From Lachnospiraceae bacterium (GTDB taxonomy: Bacteria; Bacillota; Clostridia; Lachnospirales; Lachnospiraceae), in NCBI GenBank assembly GCA_024695575.1, contig JAILHY010000025.1, forward strand, positions 1 through 36,019: a stretch of DNA of 36,019 nucleotides. The letters are read 5' to 3'. Below are positions 16,903 to 24,357 of the stretch, one piece after another. Numbering within the stretch: position 1 is the first letter of the stretch; each line of letters begins with the position of its first letter. The notes below the pieces were generated by a model. That model was given only the letters and a program-made list of their open reading frames with translations. It was not told where the DNA came from and did not search any database. The translations under genes were made by a program, and so were the position numbers.

Positions 16903-18968
16903 GGGATTTTTTCGTACACGTGGAGGCAGAAAGGAGCAAGCTTAACCGCGAGAGAATCTTCTTTTCCGTCGCAGCGAACCTTTGATGTCTGCTTGCTTCG
17001 ACCCGAAAGTTTATACTCTCCGCCGAATTTGATCTGCTCTGAAGCAAATATTTCCTTGTAAGCGCCTGCTTCAAGCCCCATGCGGAAGTTAACGGGCTTG
17101 TCGGAAAAGTTGGCTATAACAAGGAGTTTTTCTTTTTCATGCTTGCGAATAAAAGCTACAACGGACTCCTCGGAATCTATGGCATTGATCCATTCAAAGC
17201 CGTTTTCGCTGTCATCATCAAGAAATTCCGCACTTTCTCTGTAAAAATCATTAAGCCAGGAAACAAGCAGATCAAACTTATCGGGATTATCCCCGTAAAA
17301 AGGAAGGCACTTCCTGCCTGGATGCATATACATATAAGCAGTAAGGAGCCTTACATTTTTAAGCCTGTCAGTCTCGTTAAAAGGAAAACGGCCCGCAAGA
17401 TCAAATGCAGTCTCTCCGTAATTATCGTTCAGTAAAGAAAGAATAAACCGCTCGCAGTAGATGTATACGGGACTGTAAGTAAGTTCAAAATGATTGTAAG
17501 AGCGATTCCTTACATCTCGTTCCATATACTTTACAAGATCCCTGTCAAACTGGGTGTGAAGCTTGTAATCAAAGCCCAGTCCGCCTTCATCAAGGGGCAG
17601 GGTAAGTGTATTAGATACAAAAGAATCCTTTGCTATTGTAATAATCTTGGGATAACGCTTGTGAAGAATCGAGTTTAAATGCTTGATAAACTCAATTCCG
17701 TTGAGGTTTTCGTTTCCGCCGTATATATTGGGGATCCACTCGCCGTCAAATTTACCGTAATCAAGATAAAGGATCCTGTCCATGCCTCCAACGGTCAATC
17801 CGTCAAGGCTTAACTCATTCACATAATAATCGCATACGCTGATAAGGTAGTTTCGGACATAGGGCTTGGAAAAATCAAAATTAAGCCTGTCGCCTATCTC
17901 CTTTTCATTGCCTTCAAACAGTCTTGTGCCGTCATATCCTCTCAATCCGCCGTTATCAGCAATGAAACGGGAGGGATTGACGGTACCGATCACTTTAAAT
18001 GAATTCTTATGCAAAATGTCCGTAAGTTCTTTTAACTCTGAAAGAGAAATCAGTTCCGGATTGGTCGCAAAGAAAGAAACTGTCCCATGATCAGTAACGT
18101 TCTTAAAGTCACATTTCGTAAGATCAGGGAAAAGGATCATATCAAAGCTCTTTTCCTTCGCAGAAGAAATCAAGTCATCTGCTATTTCGGAAACCGGTCT
18201 TCCGGAATCGGCAAAAACATCTCGTCCCACGCTTAAAACAGAAAACCGATCGCCGGTATTCGTTCTTTTATAGGCATGCTTGTCCGTTTTGTTTTCGGAC
18301 GAAACGACACAAGCGTCACCGTCACCCTTTTCAATGCATACTGCGTAAGGATCGCGCTTTAAGAAAGTAAGGCCGCTTAAAAGCTTAACCTCGAACTTGT
18401 AAAGAGTTCCCTTGGAAAGACCGGGGATAAATATGCCAAAGACTCCTCTGTCATCTATCCTGCTCATCTGATGAACACGGCCGTCCCAGTTATTGAAATC
18501 ACCCACAACGGAAACGCGCTCTGCTCCCGGAGCATAGGTCATGAACTCAGTTCCAAGTACCCCTTTACGCTCGCAGAAATGAGCCCCGAAATACCTGTAG
18601 GCATCATAAAGAATACCCGCATCAAGTTTCTCGGAAAGATCACCCCAGAATTCGGGTACATACTTATAAACCTCAGGGCAAACCTTAACTTTACCGCCGC
18701 TATTAATATGATAATCGTAGTTGAACACACCCTTAACAGGGATCAGCGCGGCATAAAAGCCTTCTTCATCCACGCACTCTGCTTTGTATTCTTTATCTGT
18801 CTTAAGATCATGAATGATCACCTCGTCCGCTCCCGGGAAAAACGCCTGAACAAGGTTTCCGCCCGGCACCTGGTGGCAACCGAGGATAGTTTCCGGATTA
18901 CTGCACTCTGAATAAACAATGCTTTCGATCTCAGGCCAGTTCATAAGTTTATAAAGCTTGTTTTCCAT
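16884..18968 (-). CDS. Glycogen-branching-enzyme-like GH13 protein, predicted pseudoenzyme
   Basis: A 694-residue protein with GlgB architecture: an N-terminal carbohydrate-binding region; a second CBM48-like domain with VSVVGDFNNWDGR; a degenerate (beta/alpha)8 barrel; and a C-terminal beta domain. GlgB hallmarks persist, such as GAHFCERKGVLG, GEWIPNIYGG and DEGGLGFDYK, yet all four GH13 signature regions are altered. Region I DWVPGHF reads TVNPSRF (histidine position is Arg 334). Region II DGLRVDAV reads DGLTVGGM (nucleophile position is Gly 394). Region III AEES reads AKDS (446-449). Region IV SHDEVVHG reads LNDNYGET (from about 513). Activity is very unlikely; glucan binding or a regulatory/scaffold role is more plausible. 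AAGGAG favours the ATG at 18968 over 18992. It lies 33 bases after the DUF1015 gene. Confidence 0.85.
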   Translation of the reverse strand: MENKLYKLMNWPEIESIVYSECSNPETILGCHQVPGGNLVQAFFPGADEVIIHDLKTDKEYKAECVDEEGFYAALIPVKGVFNYDYHINSGGKVKVCPEVYKYVPEFWGDLSEKLDAGILYDAYRYFGAHFCERKGVLGTEFMTYAPGAERVSVVGDFNNWDGRVHQMSRIDDRGVFGIFIPGLSKGTLYKFEVKLLSGLTFLKRDPYAVCIEKGDGDACVVSSENKTDKHAYKRTNTGDRFSVLSVGRDVFADSGRPVSEIADDLISSAKEKSFDMILFPDLTKCDFKNVTDHGTVSFFATNPELISLSELKELTDILHKNSFKVIGTVNPSRFIADNGGLRGYDGTRLFEGNEKEIGDRLNFDFSKPYVRNYLISVCDYYVNELSLDGLTVGGMDRILYLDYGKFDGEWIPNIYGGNENLNGIEFIKHLNSILHKRYPKIITIAKDSFVSNTLTLPLDEGGLGFDYKLHTQFDRDLVKYMERDVRNRSYNHFELTYSPVYIYCERFILSLLNDNYGETAFDLAGRFPFNETDRLKNVRLLTAYMYMHPGRKCLPFYGDNPDKFDLLVSWLNDFYRESAEFLDDDSENGFEWINAIDSEESVVAFIRKHEKEKLLVIANFSDKPVNFRMGLEAGAYKEIFASEQIKFGGEYKLSGRSKQTSKVRCDGKEDSLAVKLAPFCLHVYEKIPCQTKQ

Positions 18969-19001
18969 AACTGATGCTCTCCTTATCGTCATTCAACTGA
19001 A

Positions 19002-20225
19002 TTAGGAAATCTCATACATAAATATACCGCTTCGAAGCTTGGGTTCAAACCAGGTGGACTTTGGCGGCATCAGAAGTCCTGCGTCCGCCACGTTAAACAG
19101 CTCATCCATGGATGTGGGATGCATTGCAAAAGAAACTCCCGCGCCATTCTTAACACGGTCAATAAGCTCGGAAACGCCCCGAATACCACCCACGAAATCG
19201 ATATTCTTATCGGTCTTTGGATCCTTTATCCCGAATATTGGCTCTAACAGGTATTTCTGCAATATCTCCACGTCAAGATTTTCGACAGGGCCGGAAGCAA
19301 CAATATCTTTCTTTAACCGTAAAAGAAACTCCCGATCTTTAAGTATCATATAGATATCGCCCTTTTTGGCGGGCTTGTCTTCGTTGTAATCTCTCAGTGT
19401 CACATCAAAATTGCCTGAAACCTTCTCAATCAGCTCATCTTCCGTCATTCCGTTAAGGCTCTTAACAACTCTGTTATAATCCATGATCTTAAGCTCTTCA
19501 TCCGGGAAAATAACACTAAGAAAGCCGTCATCAACGCTCTTTCCTGATTCTTTTCGCTTAAGATATACCTTGGCCGCGCTTTCGCAGCGGTGATGACCAT
19601 CGGCAATATATAGCCTGTCCACCTTTTCAAAAAGCATGGAAATGATCTTTATATCATCGGGATCATCAATCCTGAAGCCTTCATTCCTCACATTATCCTC
19701 GGTAAAATCAAAAAATGGACTGTACTTACCGATAAAGGAATCAATAACATCCGATATAGCTCTCTGAGCCTTATATGCAAGAAAGATCGGACCTGTCTGG
19801 GCATTAAGAGTGTCAACATGCCTGATCCTGTCGTCTTCCTTGTCCTTACGTGTGTTTTCGTGTTTCTTGATAGTGCCCTTAAGATACTCTTCGGCACTGG
19901 CAAGGGCAACAAGCCCGGTCTGAACACAGCCGTCCATAGTCAGTCTGTAAATATAAAAGCAAGGGTTTTCATCTTTTACAAAATCGCCGCGTTCTATAGC
20001 TTTGGTGAATATCTCCTTGGCCTTAACATAAACTTTGGGATCATAAATATCCGTACCCTTGTCGAAATTGATCTCGGGGCGATCTATACGCAAAAAAGAA
20101 AGTGGATTATTATCTGCGATGGCACGGGCTTCGTCAGAAGAAAAAACATCATAAGGAAGAGCCGAAACCTTCGACAGAATATCTCTCTTCGGTATGATCG
20201 CATTGAATGGACGAATAACTGACAT
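19002..20225 (-). CDS. DUF1015 family protein, putative phosphoserine/serine-metabolism enzyme
   Basis: A 407-residue cytoplasmic protein matching DUF1015. It begins RPFNAIIP and ALPYDVFSSDEA; conserved segments are the charged HENTRKDKEDDR, the DTLNAQTGPIFL motif near residue 140, and IADGHHRCESA near residue 213. The DGHHR element resembles the ParB/sulfiredoxin-fold serine kinases (SerK, SbnI). DUF1015 genes commonly sit beside serC and serA in Clostridia, as here, but the biochemical role is not established to my knowledge. A role in the phosphoserine step is inferred from context: serC and serA are present and no serB is seen. GGAG lies 8 bases before the ATG. The GlgB-like gene follows after 33 bases. 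Confidence 0.85.
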   Translation of the reverse strand: MSVIRPFNAIIPKRDILSKVSALPYDVFSSDEARAIADNNPLSFLRIDRPEINFDKGTDIYDPKVYVKAKEIFTKAIERGDFVKDENPCFYIYRLTMDGCVQTGLVALASAEEYLKGTIKKHENTRKDKEDDRIRHVDTLNAQTGPIFLAYKAQRAISDVIDSFIGKYSPFFDFTEDNVRNEGFRIDDPDDIKIISMLFEKVDRLYIADGHHRCESAAKVYLKRKESGKSVDDGFLSVIFPDEELKIMDYNRVVKSLNGMTEDELIEKVSGNFDVTLRDYNEDKPAKKGDIYMILKDREFLLRLKKDIVASGPVENLDVEILQKYLLEPIFGIKDPKTDKNIDFVGGIRGVSELIDRVKNGAGVSFAMHPTSMDELFNVADAGLLMPPKSTWFEPKLRSGIFMYEIS

Positions 20226-20278
20226 GGCTAAACTCCAATTGAATATTTATAATATGATTTTATCAATTTTAACATTGA

Positions 20279-20307
20279 TTGTCACTTACAATTTATAGTG
20301 ATATAAT
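20279..20307 (+). promoter_or_regulatory. Strong promoter of the 93-residue protein gene
   Basis: TTGTCA (20279-20284), a 17-base spacer and a perfect TATAAT (20302-20307), preceded by TGA, an extended -10. The ATG is 27 bases downstream of the -10, with AAGGAGG at 20323-20329. It diverges from the DUF1015 gene. Confidence 0.8.
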
Positions 20308-20334
20308 TTATTCTATCATTCCAAGGAGGCTAAT

Positions 20335-20616
20335 ATGGAACAGAACGATAAATACATTTATGATAAAGTAAGTGAATATGCCGACAAGGTTCTTGACGGC
20401 ATCGATCCTCAGAAAGTGCAGATCTCCTTTCAGCTTGAGAAATTAAAGCCAGTTATGGAAGAACTTGCAAAGGAACTGAATACCACCAGCGAGGATATCT
20501 TCATCCGATATATGGATGCAGCATCATTTATGTCAGCGGAAAATGAAAAGAAATTCCAAAGTACTCTCGGACACATGGACAAATACGGCGATTACATGGA
20601 ATTCGAAAAGTTTTAA
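20335..20616 (+). CDS. Small acidic protein of unknown function
   Basis: A 93-residue, cysteine-free, probably all-helical cytoplasmic protein, rich in Glu, Asp and Lys with no signal peptide or membrane segment. I recognise no family. It has a consensus promoter, a consensus AAGGAGG at ideal spacing and its own terminator, so it is a real and probably well-expressed gene. It sits between serA and the DUF1015 gene on the opposite strand, splitting what is often a contiguous serC-serA-DUF1015 group in related bacteria. Confidence 0.85.
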   Translation: MEQNDKYIYDKVSEYADKVLDGIDPQKVQISFQLEKLKPVMEELAKELNTTSEDIFIRYMDAASFMSAENEKKFQSTLGHMDKYGDYMEFEKF

Positions 20617-20639
20617 AAAGGCGGCCTGAGGCCGCCTTT
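20617..20639. terminator. Bidirectional terminator between the small protein gene and serA
   Basis: A perfect 10-bp stem, AAAGGCGGCC (20617-20626) with GGCCGCCTTT (20630-20639), and a TGA loop. It ends the plus-strand gene and the long leuB-to-serA unit, whose serA stop lies at 20642-20644. Confidence 0.85.
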
Positions 20640-20641
20640 CA

Positions 20642-21823
20642 TTATTTTACAACTCTTACTCTGAACACACCGTCAATGCTCTTTAATCTTTTTACAATCT
20701 CATCGCTTGCGGGCTTTTCAACATCCAGCATGGTATATGCGATCTCTCCGCGAGATTTGTTCACCATATCGGAAATATTGATACCGGCTTCACCGAAAGC
20801 AGCCGTAAACTGTGTGATCATGTTGGCGATATTCTTGTGGTAGATCGCAACACGACCGGCATTGGTGCAGCGTCCCATATCAACGGCGGGATAATTGACA
20901 GAATTAACGATGTTACCGTTCTCAAGATAATTAACAAGCTCTTTAACTGCCATTCTTGCACAGTTATCTTCGGACTCCTCGGTTGAAGCTCCAAGATGAG
21001 GGATAGCTATTACACCCTCCATGTTTGCGGACTTGGGATTAGGGAAATCGGTTACATATTTACGAACCTTGCCGCTCTTAAGAGCCTCTTCCATCGCCTC
21101 GTCATCCACAAGAAGATCACGGGCAAAGTTAAGAATAATAACTCCGTCCTTCATCATGGCAATGGTTTCGTTATTGATCATCTTCTTGGTGTTTACAAGA
21201 GGATCATCGTTCTCGATAAGGGGAACGTGAACCGAAATGTAATCACAGGTCTGATAGATCTCTTCTCTGGTCTTTACATGGTGGATCTCTTTAGAAAGAT
21301 TCCATGCAGCTTCAACGGAAATATAAGGATCGCAGCCATAAACATCCATTCCGAGAGCAATTGCAGCATTGGCAAGAGGCCCGCCGATGGCTCCAAGACC
21401 GATAACACCAAGCTTCTTTCCAAGAACTTCAGTTCCGGCGAACTTTCCCTTACCCTTTTCAACTACTTTGGCGATGTTCTCATCAGCCTTGTTTTCTTTT
21501 ACAAAATCAATACCGCCCACAACATCACGTGATGCAAGAAGCATACCTGCAATTGCAAGTTCTTTAACACCGTTGGCATTGGCACCGGGGGTATTGAATA
21601 CCACAACACCCTTCTTTGCGAGAGCATCAAGAGGAATATTGTTAACTCCGGCACCTGCTCTTGCCACACCAAGAAGGTTATCGGAAAACTCCATTTCGTG
21701 CATTACAGCACTGCGGACAAGTATACCCTCAGCCTCGTTAACATCATCTGTCTTAACGTAATTATCTGAAAAGCAGTCAAGTCCCACCTTTGAGATAGGG
21801 TTTAAGCAGCTGTATTTAAACAT
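20642..21823 (-). CDS. serA: D-3-phosphoglycerate dehydrogenase
   Basis: SerA oxidises 3-phosphoglycerate to 3-phosphohydroxypyruvate with NAD, the first step of phosphorylated serine synthesis. The 393-residue protein has the Rossmann motif LGVIGLGAIGGPLAN, the arginine/glutamate catalytic segment around NFARDLLVDDEAM and the histidine in IPHLGASTEESEDN. A C-terminal ACT domain (about the last 75 residues, from RVAIYHKNIANMI) may bind serine. Two in-frame ATGs exist; AGGAGG is only 3 bases before 21829 but 9 before 21823, so the latter (MFKYSCLNPIS) is chosen. It overlaps the serC end by 8 bases, so the genes are translationally coupled. Terminated at 20617-20639. Confidence 0.95.
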   Translation of the reverse strand: MFKYSCLNPISKVGLDCFSDNYVKTDDVNEAEGILVRSAVMHEMEFSDNLLGVARAGAGVNNIPLDALAKKGVVVFNTPGANANGVKELAIAGMLLASRDVVGGIDFVKENKADENIAKVVEKGKGKFAGTEVLGKKLGVIGLGAIGGPLANAAIALGMDVYGCDPYISVEAAWNLSKEIHHVKTREEIYQTCDYISVHVPLIENDDPLVNTKKMINNETIAMMKDGVIILNFARDLLVDDEAMEEALKSGKVRKYVTDFPNPKSANMEGVIAIPHLGASTEESEDNCARMAVKELVNYLENGNIVNSVNYPAVDMGRCTNAGRVAIYHKNIANMITQFTAAFGEAGINISDMVNKSRGEIAYTMLDVEKPASDEIVKRLKSIDGVFRVRVVK

Positions 21824-22904
21824 TTCCATGTTCCTCCTCGTATTTCTTAAGGAAGTCTACCAAAGCTCTGACTCCTTCGATGGGCATTGCATTATAGATG
21901 GAAGCACGAAGTCCTCCAACGCTCTTATGACCCTTAAGATTATCAAATCCTGCAGCCTTTGTTGCAGCAACAACCTCGGCATCGGATTCTGCTGAAGCAG
22001 TAACAAAAGGAACGTTCATAAGAGATCTGAACTCTTTGTCTACGGTTCCGTTAAACATCTTGCTCTGATCAAGGAAATCGTAAAGAACCTGAGCTTTTTC
22101 CTTGTTAAGCTTAGCCATGGCTTCAAGGCCACCGATGGACTTAAGATACTTAAATACCTTGCCGCAGCAGTAAATAGCCCAGCAGTTGGGAGTATTATAC
22201 ATGCTTCCGTTTTCGGAATGAGTTGAATATCTTAAATAAATCGGCACATTCTCGGGAAGATCTGTCTTAATGAGGTCCTCGCGGATGATCACAATTGCAA
22301 GTCCCGCAGGTCCAACATTCTTCTGAACACCGGCATAAATAAGGCCGTAGTCGCTTACATTACAGGGTTTACTAAGGAACATAGATGACTGATCCGCAAC
22401 CAGGATCTTACCCTTGGTGTTGGGAAGCTTCTGATATGTGGTTCCGTGGATCGTTTCGTTTTCACAGATATAAACGTAATCGGCGTCATCATCAACAGGA
22501 AGATCGGAACAATCGGGAATATAGCTGTAATTTCTGTCTTCACTTGATGCAATCACATTAACACGACCGAATTTCTTTGCTTCGGTCATGGCCTTCTTAC
22601 TCCATGCACCGGTAACGATATAATCAAATACACCGTTTTTGCAAAGATTGATGGGGATCATAGAAAACTCAAGAGTTGCCCCGCCCTGGATAAACAGTAC
22701 TTTGTAATTATCGGGAATGCCCATAAGTTCACGAAGATCCGCCTCGGCTTCATCAGCTATCTGCTGGAAAACCTTGGATCTGTGAGACATTTCCATTACG
22801 CTCATACCGCTTCCTTTGTAATCCAAAAGTTCTTTCTGAATCTCCTTGAGTACAGGTAACGGCATCATGGCCGGTCCTGCTGAAAAGTTAAACACTCTGC
22901 CCAA
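21816..22904 (-). CDS. serC: Phosphoserine aminotransferase (TTG start)
   Basis: SerC transfers the amino group of glutamate to 3-phosphohydroxypyruvate, giving phosphoserine; it is a PLP class-V aminotransferase. The 362-residue protein begins GRVFNFSAGPAMMP, with GSGMSVMEMSHRS, the PLP lysine in YAGVQKNVGPAG near residue 194, and RYSTHSENGSMYNTP. The start codon is TTG at 22904, with GGAGG 8 bases upstream; the only nearby alternative, GTG at 22895, is too far from it and would cut the conserved N terminus. A 46-base gap separates it from the L,D-transpeptidase gene and holds a 6-bp inverted repeat, TATCCT-TAT-AGGATA, without a T tail. Confidence 0.94.
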   Translation of the reverse strand: MGRVFNFSAGPAMMPLPVLKEIQKELLDYKGSGMSVMEMSHRSKVFQQIADEAEADLRELMGIPDNYKVLFIQGGATLEFSMIPINLCKNGVFDYIVTGAWSKKAMTEAKKFGRVNVIASSEDRNYSYIPDCSDLPVDDDADYVYICENETIHGTTYQKLPNTKGKILVADQSSMFLSKPCNVSDYGLIYAGVQKNVGPAGLAIVIIREDLIKTDLPENVPIYLRYSTHSENGSMYNTPNCWAIYCCGKVFKYLKSIGGLEAMAKLNKEKAQVLYDFLDQSKMFNGTVDKEFRSLMNVPFVTASAESDAEVVAATKAAGFDNLKGHKSVGGLRASIYNAMPIEGVRALVDFLKKYEEEHGNV

Positions 22905-22950
22905 TTTCTCATCCTCCCTGTAATATATTGTATCCTTATAGGATAATTGG

Positions 22951-24357
22951 TCATTTATATATCAATACCGGCATTCCGACATCGACCTTGGAATAAAGAT
23001 CCCTGGCCACGTCTTCCGGCACATTGATACAGCCTTTGGAACCATGTGTGAGGTAGCGATTGCCGCCAAATGCTTTCTGCCATGAAGCATCATGGATACC
23101 GATGGTGTTTTTATAAACAGCGATCCAGTACTTTACAAAAGAACGATATCCTTCACCTCTAAGGTAAGTATCTTTCGAAAGTTTCTGAACGCTTGTGACC
23201 ATCTCTCCGGTAGCATGAAGCGTATTTGGATTACCCGTAACCACATCGGATTCTACATCAACCTTACCGTCTTTGATGTAATAAAGCTTCTGTCTGGTAA
23301 GATCTATTTCTATCCTTGTAGGGCCTATATCATTAATGCCTCTGTGATAGGCTTCCTTAATGTACTTGGGAATATGGGTTTCTTTTACATTGTCTGCTAC
23401 GGCCCTTACGATGTATTCCTCTTCCGCCTGTTTGTCAATTAAAGTTCCGTAGTAGTTCTTTTCAAGAGTCTTTACTTCCCCGTTGATGCTTGTGAAAGTC
23501 CTGGCTCCTTCAGATGTGTCATATGTGTCACAAACCTTGTCTATAAAGGAAATAAGCTTTTCTTTGTCAAAAAGAATCTTTCCATCCCGGTCTCTCAGAC
23601 CATTTTCAAAAGTAAGAAGGGACGAAAGAAATGCAGAATCAAGAACTATATTCTCGTCACCCATGTCGTATACAAGCTTTGGTTCAATAAACGCCTCGAT
23701 ATCCTTCCAAAGATCAAGTGTTGCAAGATCTCCGTCAGTTAAGACAGGTTCAATATAAACAGAATCGGGAACCGTGATGTCTACTTTACCGCTCTTAAGG
23801 CTTTCGCACACATAATCACAGACCTTCGTGAAATCAATATAGGTCCTTGCGGTATTTAAAAGTGAATATACACCGTCAACCTTGACAATCTCTACTACCA
23901 CATCTCCGGGATCAGCATTATTCTTTACAAAATCGCATCCTGAAAGTGTTTCTTTTAGCTTTTCTTCGTCAAAAGAAATGATAGGATCAAAATCCCAGTC
24001 ATTGGCACTTGAAAAGAGCTTCTTTCCCCATAATAATGGGTTATTCTCGGTATTCTGCGAATCACTGATCATACTGAGCGCAAAGTCATAGTTCTTTGAA
24101 AAAGAAATATCCTCGGCTTTGATCACGTACCAGCTACCATCAGGAAAGGTCACGGTTAAATCTTTGGTCAATGATTCAGAAGAAAGCTTTTGGCTTACTT
24201 CCGTGATACTCATACCCGCACAGTTAAGGCCGTTGATCCTCGTTCCGTACTGAAAGCCGTGCCAATACCTGAATGCTGCAAGGAAATAAAGTGCCGCAAG
24301 TGCAATAAAGGATATGAGAATTATCTTTAAAAAGAAGCCTGAAATCTTAGTTCGCAT
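22951..24357 (-). CDS. L,D-transpeptidase with N-terminal membrane anchor
   Basis: A 468-residue cell-wall enzyme. Residues 8-30 form an N-terminal membrane anchor. About 300 residues of YoaR/PG_binding_4-like domains follow (GTRINGLNCAGMSITEV, and a second unit from FIEPKLVYDMGDENI). The C-terminal YkuD catalytic domain contains IEIDLTRQKLYYI, the histidine in IGIHDASW, and HGSKGCINVP with the nucleophilic cysteine at residue 443. It would form 3-3 cross-links or attach proteins to peptidoglycan outside the membrane. The ATG overlaps the ilvB2 TAA by one base, so it is coupled to a branched-chain amino-acid gene, with serC 46 bases downstream; no functional link is evident. Confidence 0.92.
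   Translation of the reverse strand: MRTKISGFFLKIILISFIALAALYFLAAFRYWHGFQYGTRINGLNCAGMSITEVSQKLSSESLTKDLTVTFPDGSWYVIKAEDISFSKNYDFALSMISDSQNTENNPLLWGKKLFSSANDWDFDPIISFDEEKLKETLSGCDFVKNNADPGDVVVEIVKVDGVYSLLNTARTYIDFTKVCDYVCESLKSGKVDITVPDSVYIEPVLTDGDLATLDLWKDIEAFIEPKLVYDMGDENIVLDSAFLSSLLTFENGLRDRDGKILFDKEKLISFIDKVCDTYDTSEGARTFTSINGEVKTLEKNYYGTLIDKQAEEEYIVRAVADNVKETHIPKYIKEAYHRGINDIGPTRIEIDLTRQKLYYIKDGKVDVESDVVTGNPNTLHATGEMVTSVQKLSKDTYLRGEGYRSFVKYWIAVYKNTIGIHDASWQKAFGGNRYLTHGSKGCINVPEDVARDLYSKVDVGMPVLIYK

Noticed and set aside
20996-21532. A 178-codon plus-strand frame opposite serA
   Set aside because: It is antisense to conserved SerA motifs and lacks initiation signals.
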